Positions 6,851 to 13,510 are shown, numbered from the stretch's first letter. The stretch: 16,579 bases of DNA from Yinghuangia elevatio (GCF_040649515.1 NZ_JBEZFP010000184.1:1-16579); one strand, 5' to 3'. A program made the numbers and translations. The notes: generated from the sequence alone by a model not told the origin.

Positions 6851-6884
6851 CCGGGCCCGATCCCGCACGCGGGATCGGGCCCGG
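6851..6884. terminator. Bidirectional 16-bp hairpin terminator
   Basis: CCGGGCCCGATCCCGC (6851-6866) and its perfect reverse complement (6869-6884) flank AC; in RNA the loop would be at least four bases. It lies 67 bp past the stop of the YVTN gene (+) and 7 bp past the stop of the 83-residue gene (-), so it most likely ends both convergent transcripts. Confidence 0.8.
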
Positions 6885-6891
6885 CCGTGCG

Positions 6892-7143
6892 TCACGCGCG
6901 AGGCACTGCTGCGGTCCAGGTGACGGCACCGGAGTCGGGGTCGGTGCGTACCGCGGTCTCCAGGCGGCGGATGCGCTCGGGGTCGTTGCGCGCGGCACCG
7001 CGCGCCCGCCACAGGCGCAACACGCCCTGCAGGCGGGACATGTCCGTACGCCGCACGTCCGCGTCGAAGTCGGAGCGCATCGGCTCGGGCAGGGACCGGC
7101 GGATGATGTCGATCATCTTGGGCGCGACAAGCGCTGAAACCAT
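6892..7143 (-). CDS. Small cytosolic protein of unknown function (83 aa)
   Basis: The start ATG at 7143 has an excellent ribosome-binding site (AGGGGAG, six nt upstream), the best support for this gene being real. The product begins MVSALVAPKMIDIIRRSLPEP, has an acidic turn (DFDADVRRTDM) and then an Arg-rich, probably helical stretch (LQGVLRLWRARGAARNDPERIRRL). No signal peptide, membrane helix or metal-binding motif is visible. The 'FDADVRR...L..VLRLWR' pattern faintly recalls small actinomycete proteins encoded beside toxin-like or regulatory genes, but I cannot assign a family. It ends beside the hairpin shared with the YVTN gene, and its promoter must lie in the 352-bp region that also serves accA2 on the other strand. 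Confidence 0.65.
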   Translation of the reverse strand: MVSALVAPKMIDIIRRSLPEPMRSDFDADVRRTDMSRLQGVLRLWRARGAARNDPERIRRLETAVRTDPDSGAVTWTAAVPRA

Positions 7144-7208
7144 GGCGAACTCCCCTAATGGGTTATTTCGTTCTCCACGCTAACGCCCGAAGATCAACAC
7201 GGCGTTCC

Positions 7209-7251
7209 CGGCCGACCAATTTTTTGCGTCGGCCGAACGGCGCATCGGCCG
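7209..7251. repeat. Three phased CGGCCGA / TCGGCCG elements
   Basis: CGGCCGA is at 7209-7215, the full palindrome TCGGCCGA at 7229-7236 and TCGGCCG at 7245-7251. The middle element can pair with either flank, giving two mutually exclusive stems; the first loop contains six T residues. This may be a set of operator half-sites or an attenuator-like leader. Confidence 0.4.
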
Positions 7252-7396
7252 GGCTGCGGGAAAAGGGGCCGGTCGGCGGGACCGCCCCGGGACTCACCCA
7301 GGACACACGCGGGACAACCCGCCCCCGGTTCCAGGGGGCCGGAGGCCCGGAGTACTTTGGGACCATCGGCAGCGCCGCCGAAGTCCCGTCACCAGT

Positions 7397-7420
7397 CAGG
7401 TCGACCGGGGCGCCGACCTG
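7397..7420. promoter_or_regulatory. Inverted repeat upstream of accA2
   Basis: CAGGTCG (7397-7403) and CGACCTG (7414-7420) are perfect arms around 10 bases. An outer GTCA (7388-7391) could also pair with TGAC (7421-7424) across a 5-nt bulge. The site is about 42 bp upstream of the -10-like TAGACT, a usual place for an activator or repressor site. Confidence 0.35.
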
Positions 7421-7461
7421 TGACGGGGTGGGGCGGCACAGCATCTTCTTGTGCCACTCCC

Positions 7462-7467
7462 TAGACT
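7462..7467 (+). promoter_or_regulatory. Putative -10 box (TAGACT) for accA2
   Basis: TAGACT fits the TANNNT consensus. Transcription starting about seven nt downstream would give a leader of roughly 22 nt containing the AGGAGGGAG ribosome-binding site. No good -35 is visible at the proper distance, so activator dependence or misassignment is possible. Confidence 0.4.
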
Positions 7468-7495
7468 CTGCCCAGTTCTAGGAGGGAGCCAGATC

Positions 7496-9265
7496 GTGCG
7501 CAAGGTGCTGATCGCCAATCGCGGGGAGATCGCCGTCCGCGTCGCCCGTGCCTGCAAGGACGCCGGCATCGCCAGTGTCGCCGTCTACGCGGACCCGGAC
7601 CGCGACGCCGTGCACGTGCGGGTGGCCGACGAGGCCCACGCGCTCGGCGGCAACACTCCGGCGGAGAGCTACCTCGACGTCGCCAAGGTCCTCAAGGCCG
7701 CCGCCGACTCCGGTGCCGACGCCGTGCACCCGGGCTACGGCTTCCTTTCGGAGAACGCCGAGTTCGCCCAGGCCGTCATGGACGCCGGACTGAACTGGAT
7801 CGGCCCGCCCCCGCAGGCCATCCGCGACCTCGGGGACAAGGTCGCCGCCCGGCACATCGCGCAGCGCGCGGGAGCGCCGCTGGTGGCCGGCACCCCCGAC
7901 CCGGTCTCCGGCTCGGCCGAGGTGGTCGCGTTCGCCGAGGCCAACGGCCTGCCGATCGCCATCAAGGCGGCCTTCGGCGGCGGCGGCCGCGGCCTCAAGG
8001 TGGCCCGCACCCTCGAGGAGATCCCCGAGCTGTACGACTCCGCGGTCCGCGAGGCGGTCACCGCCTTCGGCCGCGGCGAGTGCTTCGTGGAGCGCTACCT
8101 CGACAAGCCGCGCCACGTCGAGACGCAGTGCCTCGCCGACAAGCACGGCAACGTGGTCGTCGTGTCGACGCGCGACTGCTCGCTCCAGCGCCGCCACCAG
8201 AAGCTCGTCGAGGAGGCCCCCGCGCCGTTCCTGTCCGACGAGCAGAACGCCGAGCTGTACCGCGCGTCCAAGGCCATCCTCAAGGAGGCGGGCTACGTCG
8301 GCGCCGGCACCTGCGAGTTCCTGGTCGGCCAGGACGGCACCATCTCCTTCCTGGAGGTCAACACCCGCCTCCAGGTCGAGCACCCGGTCACCGAGGAGGT
8401 CACCGGCATCGACCTGGTCCGCGAGATGTTCCGCATCGCGGACGGCGAGGAGCTGGGGTACGACGACCCGCCGCTGCGCGGCCACTCCTTCGAGTTCCGC
8501 ATCAACGGCGAGGACCCGGGCCGCGGCTTCCTGCCCGCGCCCGGCGCCGTCACGGTGTGGAACCCGCCGAGCGGTCCCGGCGTACGCCTGGACTCCGGCG
8601 TCGAGCAGGGCTCGGTCATCGGCCAGGCGTTCGACTCGCTGCTCGCCAAGCTGATCGTCACCGGTGCGACCCGGCAGCAGGCGATCCAGCGCGCGGTGCG
8701 CGCCCTCACCGAGTTCGAGATCGACGGCATGGCCACCGCGCTGACCTTCCACCGCGTGGTCATGGAGGACCCGGCCTTCACGCCGGAGACGCACGGCAGC
8801 GACGGGCCGTTCACGGTCCACACCCGGTGGATCGAAACGGAGTTCGACAACACGATCGCCCCGTTCGTCGGCGGTGGCGCCGGCGACGACGAGCCGACCG
8901 AGCGCGAGACCGTCGTGGTCGAGGTCAACGGCAAGCGTGTCGAGGTCACCCTGCCCGCGGGCCTGGGTGCGTCCGGTTCCGCGGCGGCGGGGCCGGCCAA
9001 GAAGGCCCCGAAGCGCGGCGGCGCCAAGAAGGCCGGTGCGGCGGCGAGCGGCGACGCCCTCGCGTCGCCGATGCAGGGCACGATCGTCAAGGTCGCCGTC
9101 GAGGAGGGCCAGGAGGTCGCCGAGGGCGACCTGATCATCGTCCTCGAGGCGATGAAGATGGAGCAGCCCCTCAACGCCCACCGCGCCGGCACCGTCAAGG
9201 GCCTGACCGCCGAGGTCGGCGCCACGGTCACCAGCGGCGCGGTCCTCTGCGAGATCAAGGACTGA
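7496..9265 (+). CDS. accA2: Acyl-CoA carboxylase alpha subunit (biotin carboxylase + BCCP)
   Basis: A 589-residue protein starting at GTG 7496, with AGGAGGGAG seven nt upstream; it begins VRKVLIANRGEIAVRVARAC, the invariant biotin carboxylase start. Domains in order: pre-ATP-grasp (1-115), ATP-grasp with Lys157 and the Gly-rich loop GGGGRG (161-166), catalytic EVNTRLQVEHPV (287-298), biotin carboxylase C-terminal domain with RINGEDP (near residue 338) to about 450, an Ala/Lys-rich linker, and a BCCP domain with EAMKMEQPL, where Lys554 is the biotinylation site. It carboxylates biotin using ATP and bicarbonate; beta subunits then transfer CO2 to acetyl- or propionyl-CoA. In Streptomyces one alpha subunit of this kind is shared by AccB and PccB. 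Length matches AccA2 (about 590). An earlier in-frame start at 7451 is not supported by a ribosome-binding site. Confidence 0.95.
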   Translation: MRKVLIANRGEIAVRVARACKDAGIASVAVYADPDRDAVHVRVADEAHALGGNTPAESYLDVAKVLKAAADSGADAVHPGYGFLSENAEFAQAVMDAGLNWIGPPPQAIRDLGDKVAARHIAQRAGAPLVAGTPDPVSGSAEVVAFAEANGLPIAIKAAFGGGGRGLKVARTLEEIPELYDSAVREAVTAFGRGECFVERYLDKPRHVETQCLADKHGNVVVVSTRDCSLQRRHQKLVEEAPAPFLSDEQNAELYRASKAILKEAGYVGAGTCEFLVGQDGTISFLEVNTRLQVEHPVTEEVTGIDLVREMFRIADGEELGYDDPPLRGHSFEFRINGEDPGRGFLPAPGAVTVWNPPSGPGVRLDSGVEQGSVIGQAFDSLLAKLIVTGATRQQAIQRAVRALTEFEIDGMATALTFHRVVMEDPAFTPETHGSDGPFTVHTRWIETEFDNTIAPFVGGGAGDDEPTERETVVVEVNGKRVEVTLPAGLGASGSAAAGPAKKAPKRGGAKKAGAAASGDALASPMQGTIVKVAVEEGQEVAEGDLIIVLEAMKMEQPLNAHRAGTVKGLTAEVGATVTSGAVLCEIKD

Positions 9266-9288
9266 CGCGGGCGGCGCACAGCGACGAC

Positions 9289-9323
9289 CACGAGCCCCCG
9301 ACCGCCACGGTCGGGGGCTCGTG
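9289..9323 (+). terminator. Strong hairpin terminator after accA2
   Basis: Perfect 16-bp arms (9289-9304 and 9308-9323, CACGAGCCCCCGACCG with its complement) around a very short loop, 23 bp after the accA2 stop codon. No T run follows, which is common in this group. Confidence 0.8.
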
Positions 9324-9333
9324 CGTGCCCGGC

Positions 9334-9389
9334 GCCCGGCGTGTCCGGCCGGGTGTGCGCAGCCGGGTGTGCGCAGCCTGGTGTGCTGC
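9334..9389. repeat. 14-bp tandem repeat upstream of the HAD gene
   Basis: GCCGGGTGTGCGCA is repeated exactly at 9348-9361 and 9362-9375. A diverged copy follows at 9376-9389 and a more diverged one precedes at 9334-9347. The array fills the space between the accA2 terminator and the putative HAD promoter. Confidence 0.6.
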
Positions 9390-9410
9390 CAGGCACGTTC
9401 GGCGGGGCGC

Positions 9411-9416
9411 TACCGT
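9411..9416 (+). promoter_or_regulatory. Putative -10 box (TACCGT), leaderless HAD transcript
   Basis: TACCGT is followed by six nt (GCCGGG) and then the ATG at 9423. The identical hexamer occurs before maf. Confidence 0.4.
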
Positions 9417-9422
9417 GCCGGG

Positions 9423-9974
9423 ATGACGGCTCCCACCGGGCGACGCCCCCTGCTGTTCCTCGACGTCGACGGCCCGCTGATCCCGTTCGGCCGGACACCG
9501 CCCGAGTACACGACGTACGACATGACGGGCGTAGCACCGGACGTGGCCGACCACCCGTTCCTGCCCAGGCTCGACCCCGCGCACGGCGGCATGCTGTCGG
9601 CACTGGCCTGCGACCTCGTCTGGGCCACCGCCTGGCAGCACGAGGCGAACACCTACCTCGCGCCGCGGCTCGGCCTGCCCGAACTGCCCGTCGTGGAGTG
9701 GTTGGAGGAGTTGGACCTCGACGGCCACGACGAGCGGACCGGGCTGCACTGGAAGACCCGTGCCCTGGTCGCGTACGCGGCCGGACGGCCCTTCGTGTGG
9801 GTCGACGACGAGATCACCGGCACCGACACCGCATGGGTGGCCGCACACCACGGGACGCACGCCCTGCTGCACCGCGTCGATTCCCGCGAGGGGCTCTCCC
9901 CCGCGGACTACGCCGAACTCGCGGCATGGTTGCGCGACGCACCGGCGACCGAGGCCGCAGACGAGTGCGGTTGA
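9423..9974 (+). CDS. HAD-like domain protein, probable phosphatase
   Basis: A 183-residue cytosolic protein of the haloacid dehalogenase superfamily. Motif I is at residues 10-16 (LLFLDVDGPLIPFG contains the DxDG nucleophile Asp). Motif II may be the Thr in LVWATAWQHEAN; this 'WATAW...N' form is typical of a small actinomycete HAD group. The motif III Lys lies in HWKTRALV, and motif IV is VWVDDEITGTD with two acidic residues for Mg2+. The cap domain is minimal. The reaction is presumably phosphate-ester hydrolysis, but the substrate is unknown. I chose ATG 9423 (MTAPTGRRPLLFLDVDG) because homologues begin just before motif I and a -10-like box sits six nt upstream; the open frame extends to 9321 across repeats and terminator, which is not credible coding. 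Confidence 0.8.
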   Translation: MTAPTGRRPLLFLDVDGPLIPFGRTPPEYTTYDMTGVAPDVADHPFLPRLDPAHGGMLSALACDLVWATAWQHEANTYLAPRLGLPELPVVEWLEELDLDGHDERTGLHWKTRALVAYAAGRPFVWVDDEITGTDTAWVAAHHGTHALLHRVDSREGLSPADYAELAAWLRDAPATEAADECG

Positions 9975-10311
9975 GGCGTACGCGGCGTACGAACTCAGCC
10001 CGTCAACACGGCAGTTGCCGCCCTTGGACGCACGGGCGCACAGGCACACGAGTGCATGAGTGCGTAACCGCCCGGAGGGTGGCGGCAGACGGTGGACCGG
10101 GGTGTGCCTGATGTTCCTGGATGCGGGGGCGCGGCGCCGGAGGGGAGGCACGGCGGAGGGGTGACGGCCGCTCAGGGCCGACGCGGCCGTCGGGGGCGGG
10201 CAGGGCACGGGTCGGGCCTGCCCGGAGGGTGCCTTTCGGGCGGGGGGCGCCCGGTGGACGGCACGGCTGCGGTGATGTTCGGTGGTGGCGCCTCACGGGG
10301 GTTCGGGCGGG
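9975..10311. other. Convergent intergenic region, HAD gene to deoR
   Basis: These 337 bp contain no supported gene. Visible structure: a 9-bp direct repeat (GGCGTACGC at 9975-9983 and GGCGTACGA at 9984-9992), an imperfect stem around 10069-10084, and a perfect 9-bp inverted repeat at 10163-10191. Since both flanking genes point into the region, it probably holds their terminators. Confidence 0.5.
10163..10191. terminator. Candidate terminator hairpin between convergent genes
   Basis: GACGGCCGC (10163-10171) and GCGGCCGTC (10183-10191) are perfect arms with an 11-nt loop. It is about 190 bp past the HAD stop and 120 bp past the deoR stop, so which transcript it ends is unclear. Confidence 0.35.
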
Positions 10312-11178
10312 TCAGGGACGGCGGTCGCGGGCCTCCACGGCGGCGGCGTGGTCCACGCCGAGGAGCCGGTCGCCGTTGATCTCGGAGCGGGCTCCGGGTA
10401 CCGCGCGCTGCGGCAGTTGGGCGATGTGGATCTGGGCGCCCAGCTCGGACAGCGCGGCCAGTTCCGCGGACGGTGCGTCCTCGTCGGTGACCAGGTGGGT
10501 GATGCGCTCCGCGGCCACGGTCTGGAACATCGTGTCGACGCCCATCTTGGTGTGGTCGACGAGCACGACGACTTCGTGTGCCGCCTGGACGAGCGCGCGG
10601 TCGACGCTCGCGGACAGCATGTTGGGGGTGGACAGCCCGCGGTCGGCGGTGAGGCCGTTGCCGGACACGAAGGCCCGGCGCACTCGGAGCCCGGACAGGG
10701 CCTGCTCGGCACCGCTGCCGACCAGGGCGTACGACGAACCGCGCAGCGTCCCGCCGGTCATGACGACCTCGACGCGATTGGCGTGCGCGAGCACCTGGGC
10801 GACCAGGAGCGAATTGGTGACGACGGTGAGGCCGGGGATGCGGGCCAGTCTCCTGGCCAGCTCCTGGGTCGTGGTTCCCGCACCGACGACGATCGCGTCT
10901 CCCTCGTCGACGAGCGACACGGCGAGATCGGCGATCGCGGCCTTTTCGGCGGCGGCGAGATGGGTCTTTTGCGAGTAGCTGGGCTCCCTCGCGAGTCCTC
11001 CGGGCAGTACCGCACCGCCGTGCCTGCGATCCAGAAGCCCTTCGGCCTCCAGCGCACGCACGTCCCGGCGTACTGTCACCTCGGACGTCTGGACCACCCG
11101 GGCGAGCTCCCTGAGGGAGACCGCTCCGTTGGCCCGCACCATTTCCAGAATCAACTGACGACGCTCTGCAGCGAACAC
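10312..11178 (-). CDS. DeoR-family transcriptional regulator
   Basis: A 288-residue protein. Residues 4-55 form the DeoR winged helix (AERRQLILEMVRANGAVSLR, then SEVTVRRDVRALEAEGLLDR and HGGAVL). The C-terminal domain has the sugar-phosphate isomerase-like fold of DeoR sensors: GAGTTTQELARRL, TVVTNSLLVAQ, VVMTGGTLRGSSYALVG, RAFVSGNGLTADRGLST and VVLVDHTKMGVDTMF. Family members are usually repressors released by a phosphorylated sugar. The start is GTG 11178, giving the family's usual beginning (FAAERRQLILEMV); the frame continues 19 codons upstream without a ribosome-binding site. A TACCTT box six nt before the GTG implies a leaderless transcript. From memory the sequence closely resembles SCO4920 of S. 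coelicolor. Candidate targets are itself (inverted repeats at 11218-11283) and the nucleoside-salvage genes to the right, but this is inference. Confidence 0.88.
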   Translation of the reverse strand: MFAAERRQLILEMVRANGAVSLRELARVVQTSEVTVRRDVRALEAEGLLDRRHGGAVLPGGLAREPSYSQKTHLAAAEKAAIADLAVSLVDEGDAIVVGAGTTTQELARRLARIPGLTVVTNSLLVAQVLAHANRVEVVMTGGTLRGSSYALVGSGAEQALSGLRVRRAFVSGNGLTADRGLSTPNMLSASVDRALVQAAHEVVVLVDHTKMGVDTMFQTVAAERITHLVTDEDAPSAELAALSELGAQIHIAQLPQRAVPGARSEINGDRLLGVDHAAAVEARDRRP

Positions 11179-11184
11179 GTGACG

Positions 11185-11213
11185 AAGGTAACGCGACCGA
11201 CCACCTCTTTTCA
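11185..11213 (-). promoter_or_regulatory. Putative deoR promoter (TGAAAA-N17-TACCTT), leaderless
   Basis: On the minus strand TACCTT (11190 to 11185) ends six nt before the GTG start at 11178. A -35-like TGAAAA (11213 to 11208) lies 17 bp upstream of it. No ribosome-binding site precedes the GTG. Confidence 0.5.
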
Positions 11214-11217
11214 GCCG

Positions 11218-11283
11218 GTTGCATGTCTTACCCAAACTTGTTCACCGAGATGGTGAATCTCCGGGGCATTTAGGGCATGCAAC
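11218..11283. promoter_or_regulatory. Nested inverted repeats upstream of deoR
   Basis: Outer arms GTTGCATG (11218-11225) and CATGCAAC (11276-11283) enclose TTCACC-N5-GGTGAA (11241-11257). This overlaps a second inverted repeat, GAGAT-N5-ATCTC (11247-11261). The set lies just upstream of the deoR -35 element. It is the best operator candidate in the window, possibly for DeoR autoregulation. Confidence 0.5.
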
Positions 11284-11588
11284 TGCGGCGGTGGCGGGAC
11301 AATCCACCGAACACCGCTTACGGCCGATACGTATTTTGCCCGCGGGCACCGCTTCTGACCCGCCGTCAGTACATACGCGCGACACTGCCGGGTCATGTCG
11401 TGCCCATCCGGGCGCGACACCTGACCGCTCGCAGACGAGTATGCGTGTTTGGCGAGCACAGTCACGCCGGTTCGCGGAAAGCCACCCGATCGAGCGCATC
11501 ACCGCATCGGAAGGCCCCGGCAGTCGGCCGCGTGCGTCCCCTTTCCGGGGTCACGCCCGCAAACGCCCCCGACTCGACCGGCGAACTC

Positions 11589-11607
11589 CCGGGCGTGTCA
11601 CGCCCGG
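11589..11607 (-). terminator. Hairpin overlapping the quinone dehydrogenase stop codon
   Basis: CCGGGCGT (11589-11596) and ACGCCCGG (11600-11607) pair around three bases that include part of the stop codon (11598-11600). No T run follows. It may end or stabilise the transcript. Confidence 0.4.
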
Positions 11608-13007
11608 TCGCGTCGGTGGAGACGGCGCGCCGCCTCCGCGAGGGATCCGGAGAGCGACGGGTAGACGGTGAACGCGCTGGAGATCTGATCGACGGTCAGG
11701 TGCAGGTCGACGGCCAGCGAAACCGCGTGGATCAACTCGCTCGCGCGCGGCGCGACCACCACACCGCCGACCACAATGCCGGTACCCGGACGGCAGAAGA
11801 GCTTCACGAAGCCGTCGTGGATGCCCTGCATCTTCGCGCGCGGGTTACGCGACAGCGGCAGCTTGACGGTGTGCGCGTCGATCTCCCCCGCGTCGATCGC
11901 GGCCTGCGAGTAGCCGCAGGTGGCGATCTCGGGGTCGGTGAAGACGTTGGACGCGACGGCCTTGAGGTCCAGCGGCGAGACCGCGTCGCCCAGCATGTGG
12001 TACATCGCGATGCGGCCCTGCATCGCGGCCACGGACGCCAGCGCGAACACCCCGGTGCAGTCGCCGGCCGCGTAGACACCGCTGGCCGTCGTACGCGACA
12101 CGCGGTCCACCCGCACGTGCCCGCTGTCCTTCAGGAACACCCCGGCCTGCTCCAGGCCCATGTCCGCGGTGTTGGGCACCGCGCCGACCGCCATAAGGCA
12201 GTGGCTGCCCTCCAGCGTCTGGCCGTCCTGGAGCCGCACGATGACGCTGTCGCCGAGCCGCTCGACGCTCTCCGCGCGAGACCGCGACATGACCCGCATG
12301 CCGCGCCGCTTGAAGACGCCCTCCAGCACCTCGGCCGCGTCGGAGTCCTCGCCGGGCAGCACGCGGTCGCGGCTCGACACGAGCGTGACCTTCGAGCCCA
12401 GGGCCTGGTACGCGCCGGCGAACTCGGCGCCGGTGACCCCGGAGCCGACCACGATCAGCTCGCGCGGCAGTTCGGTGAGGGCGTACACCTGCTTCCAGTC
12501 GAGGATGCGCTCCCCGTCCGGCTCCGCCCCCGGCAACACGCGCGGGGTGGCGCCCGTGGAAATCAGGATCGCGTCCGCGTCCACCGACTGCTCGGTGCCG
12601 TCGTCGAACGTCGCCACCACCCGCCGCGGGCCGTCCAGCCGCCCGGCGGCACGCAGCACCTCGACACCGGCGCGGCGCAGCCCGTTGGCGATGTCGACCG
12701 ACTGCGCCTGGGCGAGTTCGAGCACGCGCTTGTTGACCACGTCGAGGTCCACGCCGACGATCGGCCGGTCGAGCGTGCCGGGCGTGCCGTCGTCGACGTA
12801 GATGCCGAGCTCCTGGTGGGAGTCGGCGAAGTTCGTCATCACCTCGGCCGTCGCGATGAGCGTCTTGGACGGCACGCAGTCCGTGAGGACCGCGGCACCG
12901 CCCACGCCCTCGCGTTCCACCACGGTCACCTCGGCCCCGAGCTGAGCCGCGACAAGCGCGGCTTCGTACCCTCCCGGGCCGCCACCAACGATCACAATGC
13001 GAGTCAC
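11598..13007 (-). CDS. lpdA: NAD(P)H-quinone dehydrogenase, LpdA-type flavoprotein
   Basis: A 469-residue class I pyridine nucleotide-disulfide oxidoreductase homologue. FAD-binding motif IVIVGGGPGGYEAAL (4-18), an NAD(P)-binding IVVGSGVTGAEFAGAY near residue 180, and the distal FAD motif GVYAAGDCTGVFALASVA are clear. The redox-active CxxxxC of lipoamide dehydrogenase is not intact: the segment reads GGAAVLTDCVPSK, with Ala39 where the first Cys belongs and only Cys44 kept. The C-terminal His-Glu pair is also missing (FTVYPSLSGSLAEAAR). It therefore should not be a lipoamide dehydrogenase; the M. tuberculosis LpdA (Rv3303c) type reduces quinones with NAD(P)H. I prefer GTG 13007 (GGAAG ten nt upstream, start TRIVIVGGGPGG); ATG 13016 is possible. 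It is divergent from the cyclotransferase gene across 47 bp, so their promoters overlap. Confidence 0.85.
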   Translation of the reverse strand: MTRIVIVGGGPGGYEAALVAAQLGAEVTVVEREGVGGAAVLTDCVPSKTLIATAEVMTNFADSHQELGIYVDDGTPGTLDRPIVGVDLDVVNKRVLELAQAQSVDIANGLRRAGVEVLRAAGRLDGPRRVVATFDDGTEQSVDADAILISTGATPRVLPGAEPDGERILDWKQVYALTELPRELIVVGSGVTGAEFAGAYQALGSKVTLVSSRDRVLPGEDSDAAEVLEGVFKRRGMRVMSRSRAESVERLGDSVIVRLQDGQTLEGSHCLMAVGAVPNTADMGLEQAGVFLKDSGHVRVDRVSRTTASGVYAAGDCTGVFALASVAAMQGRIAMYHMLGDAVSPLDLKAVASNVFTDPEIATCGYSQAAIDAGEIDAHTVKLPLSRNPRAKMQGIHDGFVKLFCRPGTGIVVGGVVVAPRASELIHAVSLAVDLHLTVDQISSAFTVYPSLSGSLAEAARRLHRRDRA

Positions 13008-13040
13008 GGGTGTCATTCTTCCGCATCCCCGGCGTCCGCG

Positions 13041-13046
13041 TAGGAT
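13041..13046 (+). promoter_or_regulatory. Putative -10 box (TAGGAT), leaderless transcript
   Basis: TAGGAT is followed by eight nt (GCGGTCCC) and the ATG at 13055. It lies within the 47-bp gap between divergent genes, leaving little room for a conventional leader. Confidence 0.45.
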
Positions 13047-13054
13047 GCGGTCCC

Positions 13055-13507
13055 ATGCCCCTCTACGCCGCGTACGCCAGCAACCTCGACGCGCGGCAGA
13101 TGGCACGGCGCGCCCCCCACTCCCCGCTCCGCGTCACCGGCTGGCTGCCGGGATGGCGCCTGACGTTCGGCGGCGAGCAGCTGGGCTGGGAGGGTTCGCT
13201 TGCCACCGTGGTCGAGGACGACATCTCGCAGGTCTTCGTCGCGTTGTACGACCTGACCGACTCAGACGAGGCGGCGCTCGACCGCTGGGAGGGCGAGTCG
13301 CTCGGGCTGTACCGCAAGGCCAAGGTCCGCGTCGAGACGTTGTTCGGCGAGGAACTGGCCTGGCTGTACGTGCTCAACGACTACGAGGGCGGGCTGCCCT
13401 CGGCGCGCTACCTCGGCATGGTCGCCGACGCCGCGGAGTCCGCGGGCGCGCCCGACGACTACGTCAAGGAGCTGCGGACCAGGCCCTGCCTGTCCGTCGG
13501 CCCCTGA
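13055..13507 (+). CDS. Gamma-glutamylcyclotransferase-like protein
   Basis: A 150-residue protein of the GGCT/AIG2-like fold. It starts MPLYAAYASNLDARQMARRA, where YASN replaces the usual YGSN substrate-binding loop. DRWEGESLGLYRKAKVRV carries the expected catalytic Glu (Glu79) in the EG-Y-R-V context. Family enzymes release 5-oxoproline from gamma-glutamyl compounds, but many bacterial members have unknown substrates, and the loop change calls for caution. The protein is cytosolic with no signal peptide. The ATG at 13055 is favoured over 13010 because the fold begins there and a -10-like TAGGAT lies eight nt before it. In Streptomyces it conventionally sits next to the divergent quinone dehydrogenase. 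Confidence 0.8.
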   Translation: MPLYAAYASNLDARQMARRAPHSPLRVTGWLPGWRLTFGGEQLGWEGSLATVVEDDISQVFVALYDLTDSDEAALDRWEGESLGLYRKAKVRVETLFGEELAWLYVLNDYEGGLPSARYLGMVADAAESAGAPDDYVKELRTRPCLSVGP

Positions 13508-13510
13508 CCC

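Larger units (their letters stand above)
7144..7495. other. Divergent intergenic region between the 83-aa gene and accA2
   Basis: This 352-bp gene-free stretch carries control signals for both flanking genes. It contains three phased copies of CGGCCGA/TCGGCCG at 7209-7251, an inverted repeat at 7397-7420, a -10-like TAGACT at 7462-7467 and the accA2 ribosome-binding site at 7480-7488. TAGACT also lies inside a short inverted repeat (CTAGA at 7461-7465 and TCTAG near 7477-7481). No RNA gene is recognised. Confidence 0.6.
11179..11597. other. Intergenic region upstream of deoR
   Basis: These 419 bp hold no convincing gene on either strand; short open frames here lack ribosome-binding sites and family resemblance. 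The part next to deoR is notably AT-richer and carries nested inverted repeats (11218-11283). A further palindrome ATACGTAT is at 11327-11334. The far end merges into the hairpin at the quinone dehydrogenase stop codon. Confidence 0.5.

Noticed and set aside
7478..9181. 567-codon minus-strand frame opposite accA2
   Set aside because: Pure antisense shadow of an unmistakable biotin carboxylase.
11242..11502. 86-codon minus-strand frame upstream of deoR
   Set aside because: No ribosome-binding site or family similarity; it crosses the nested inverted repeats that look regulatory.
11277..13043. 588-codon plus-strand frame opposite the quinone dehydrogenase
   Set aside because: Antisense shadow; His/Arg/Asp/Val-rich with no motif.
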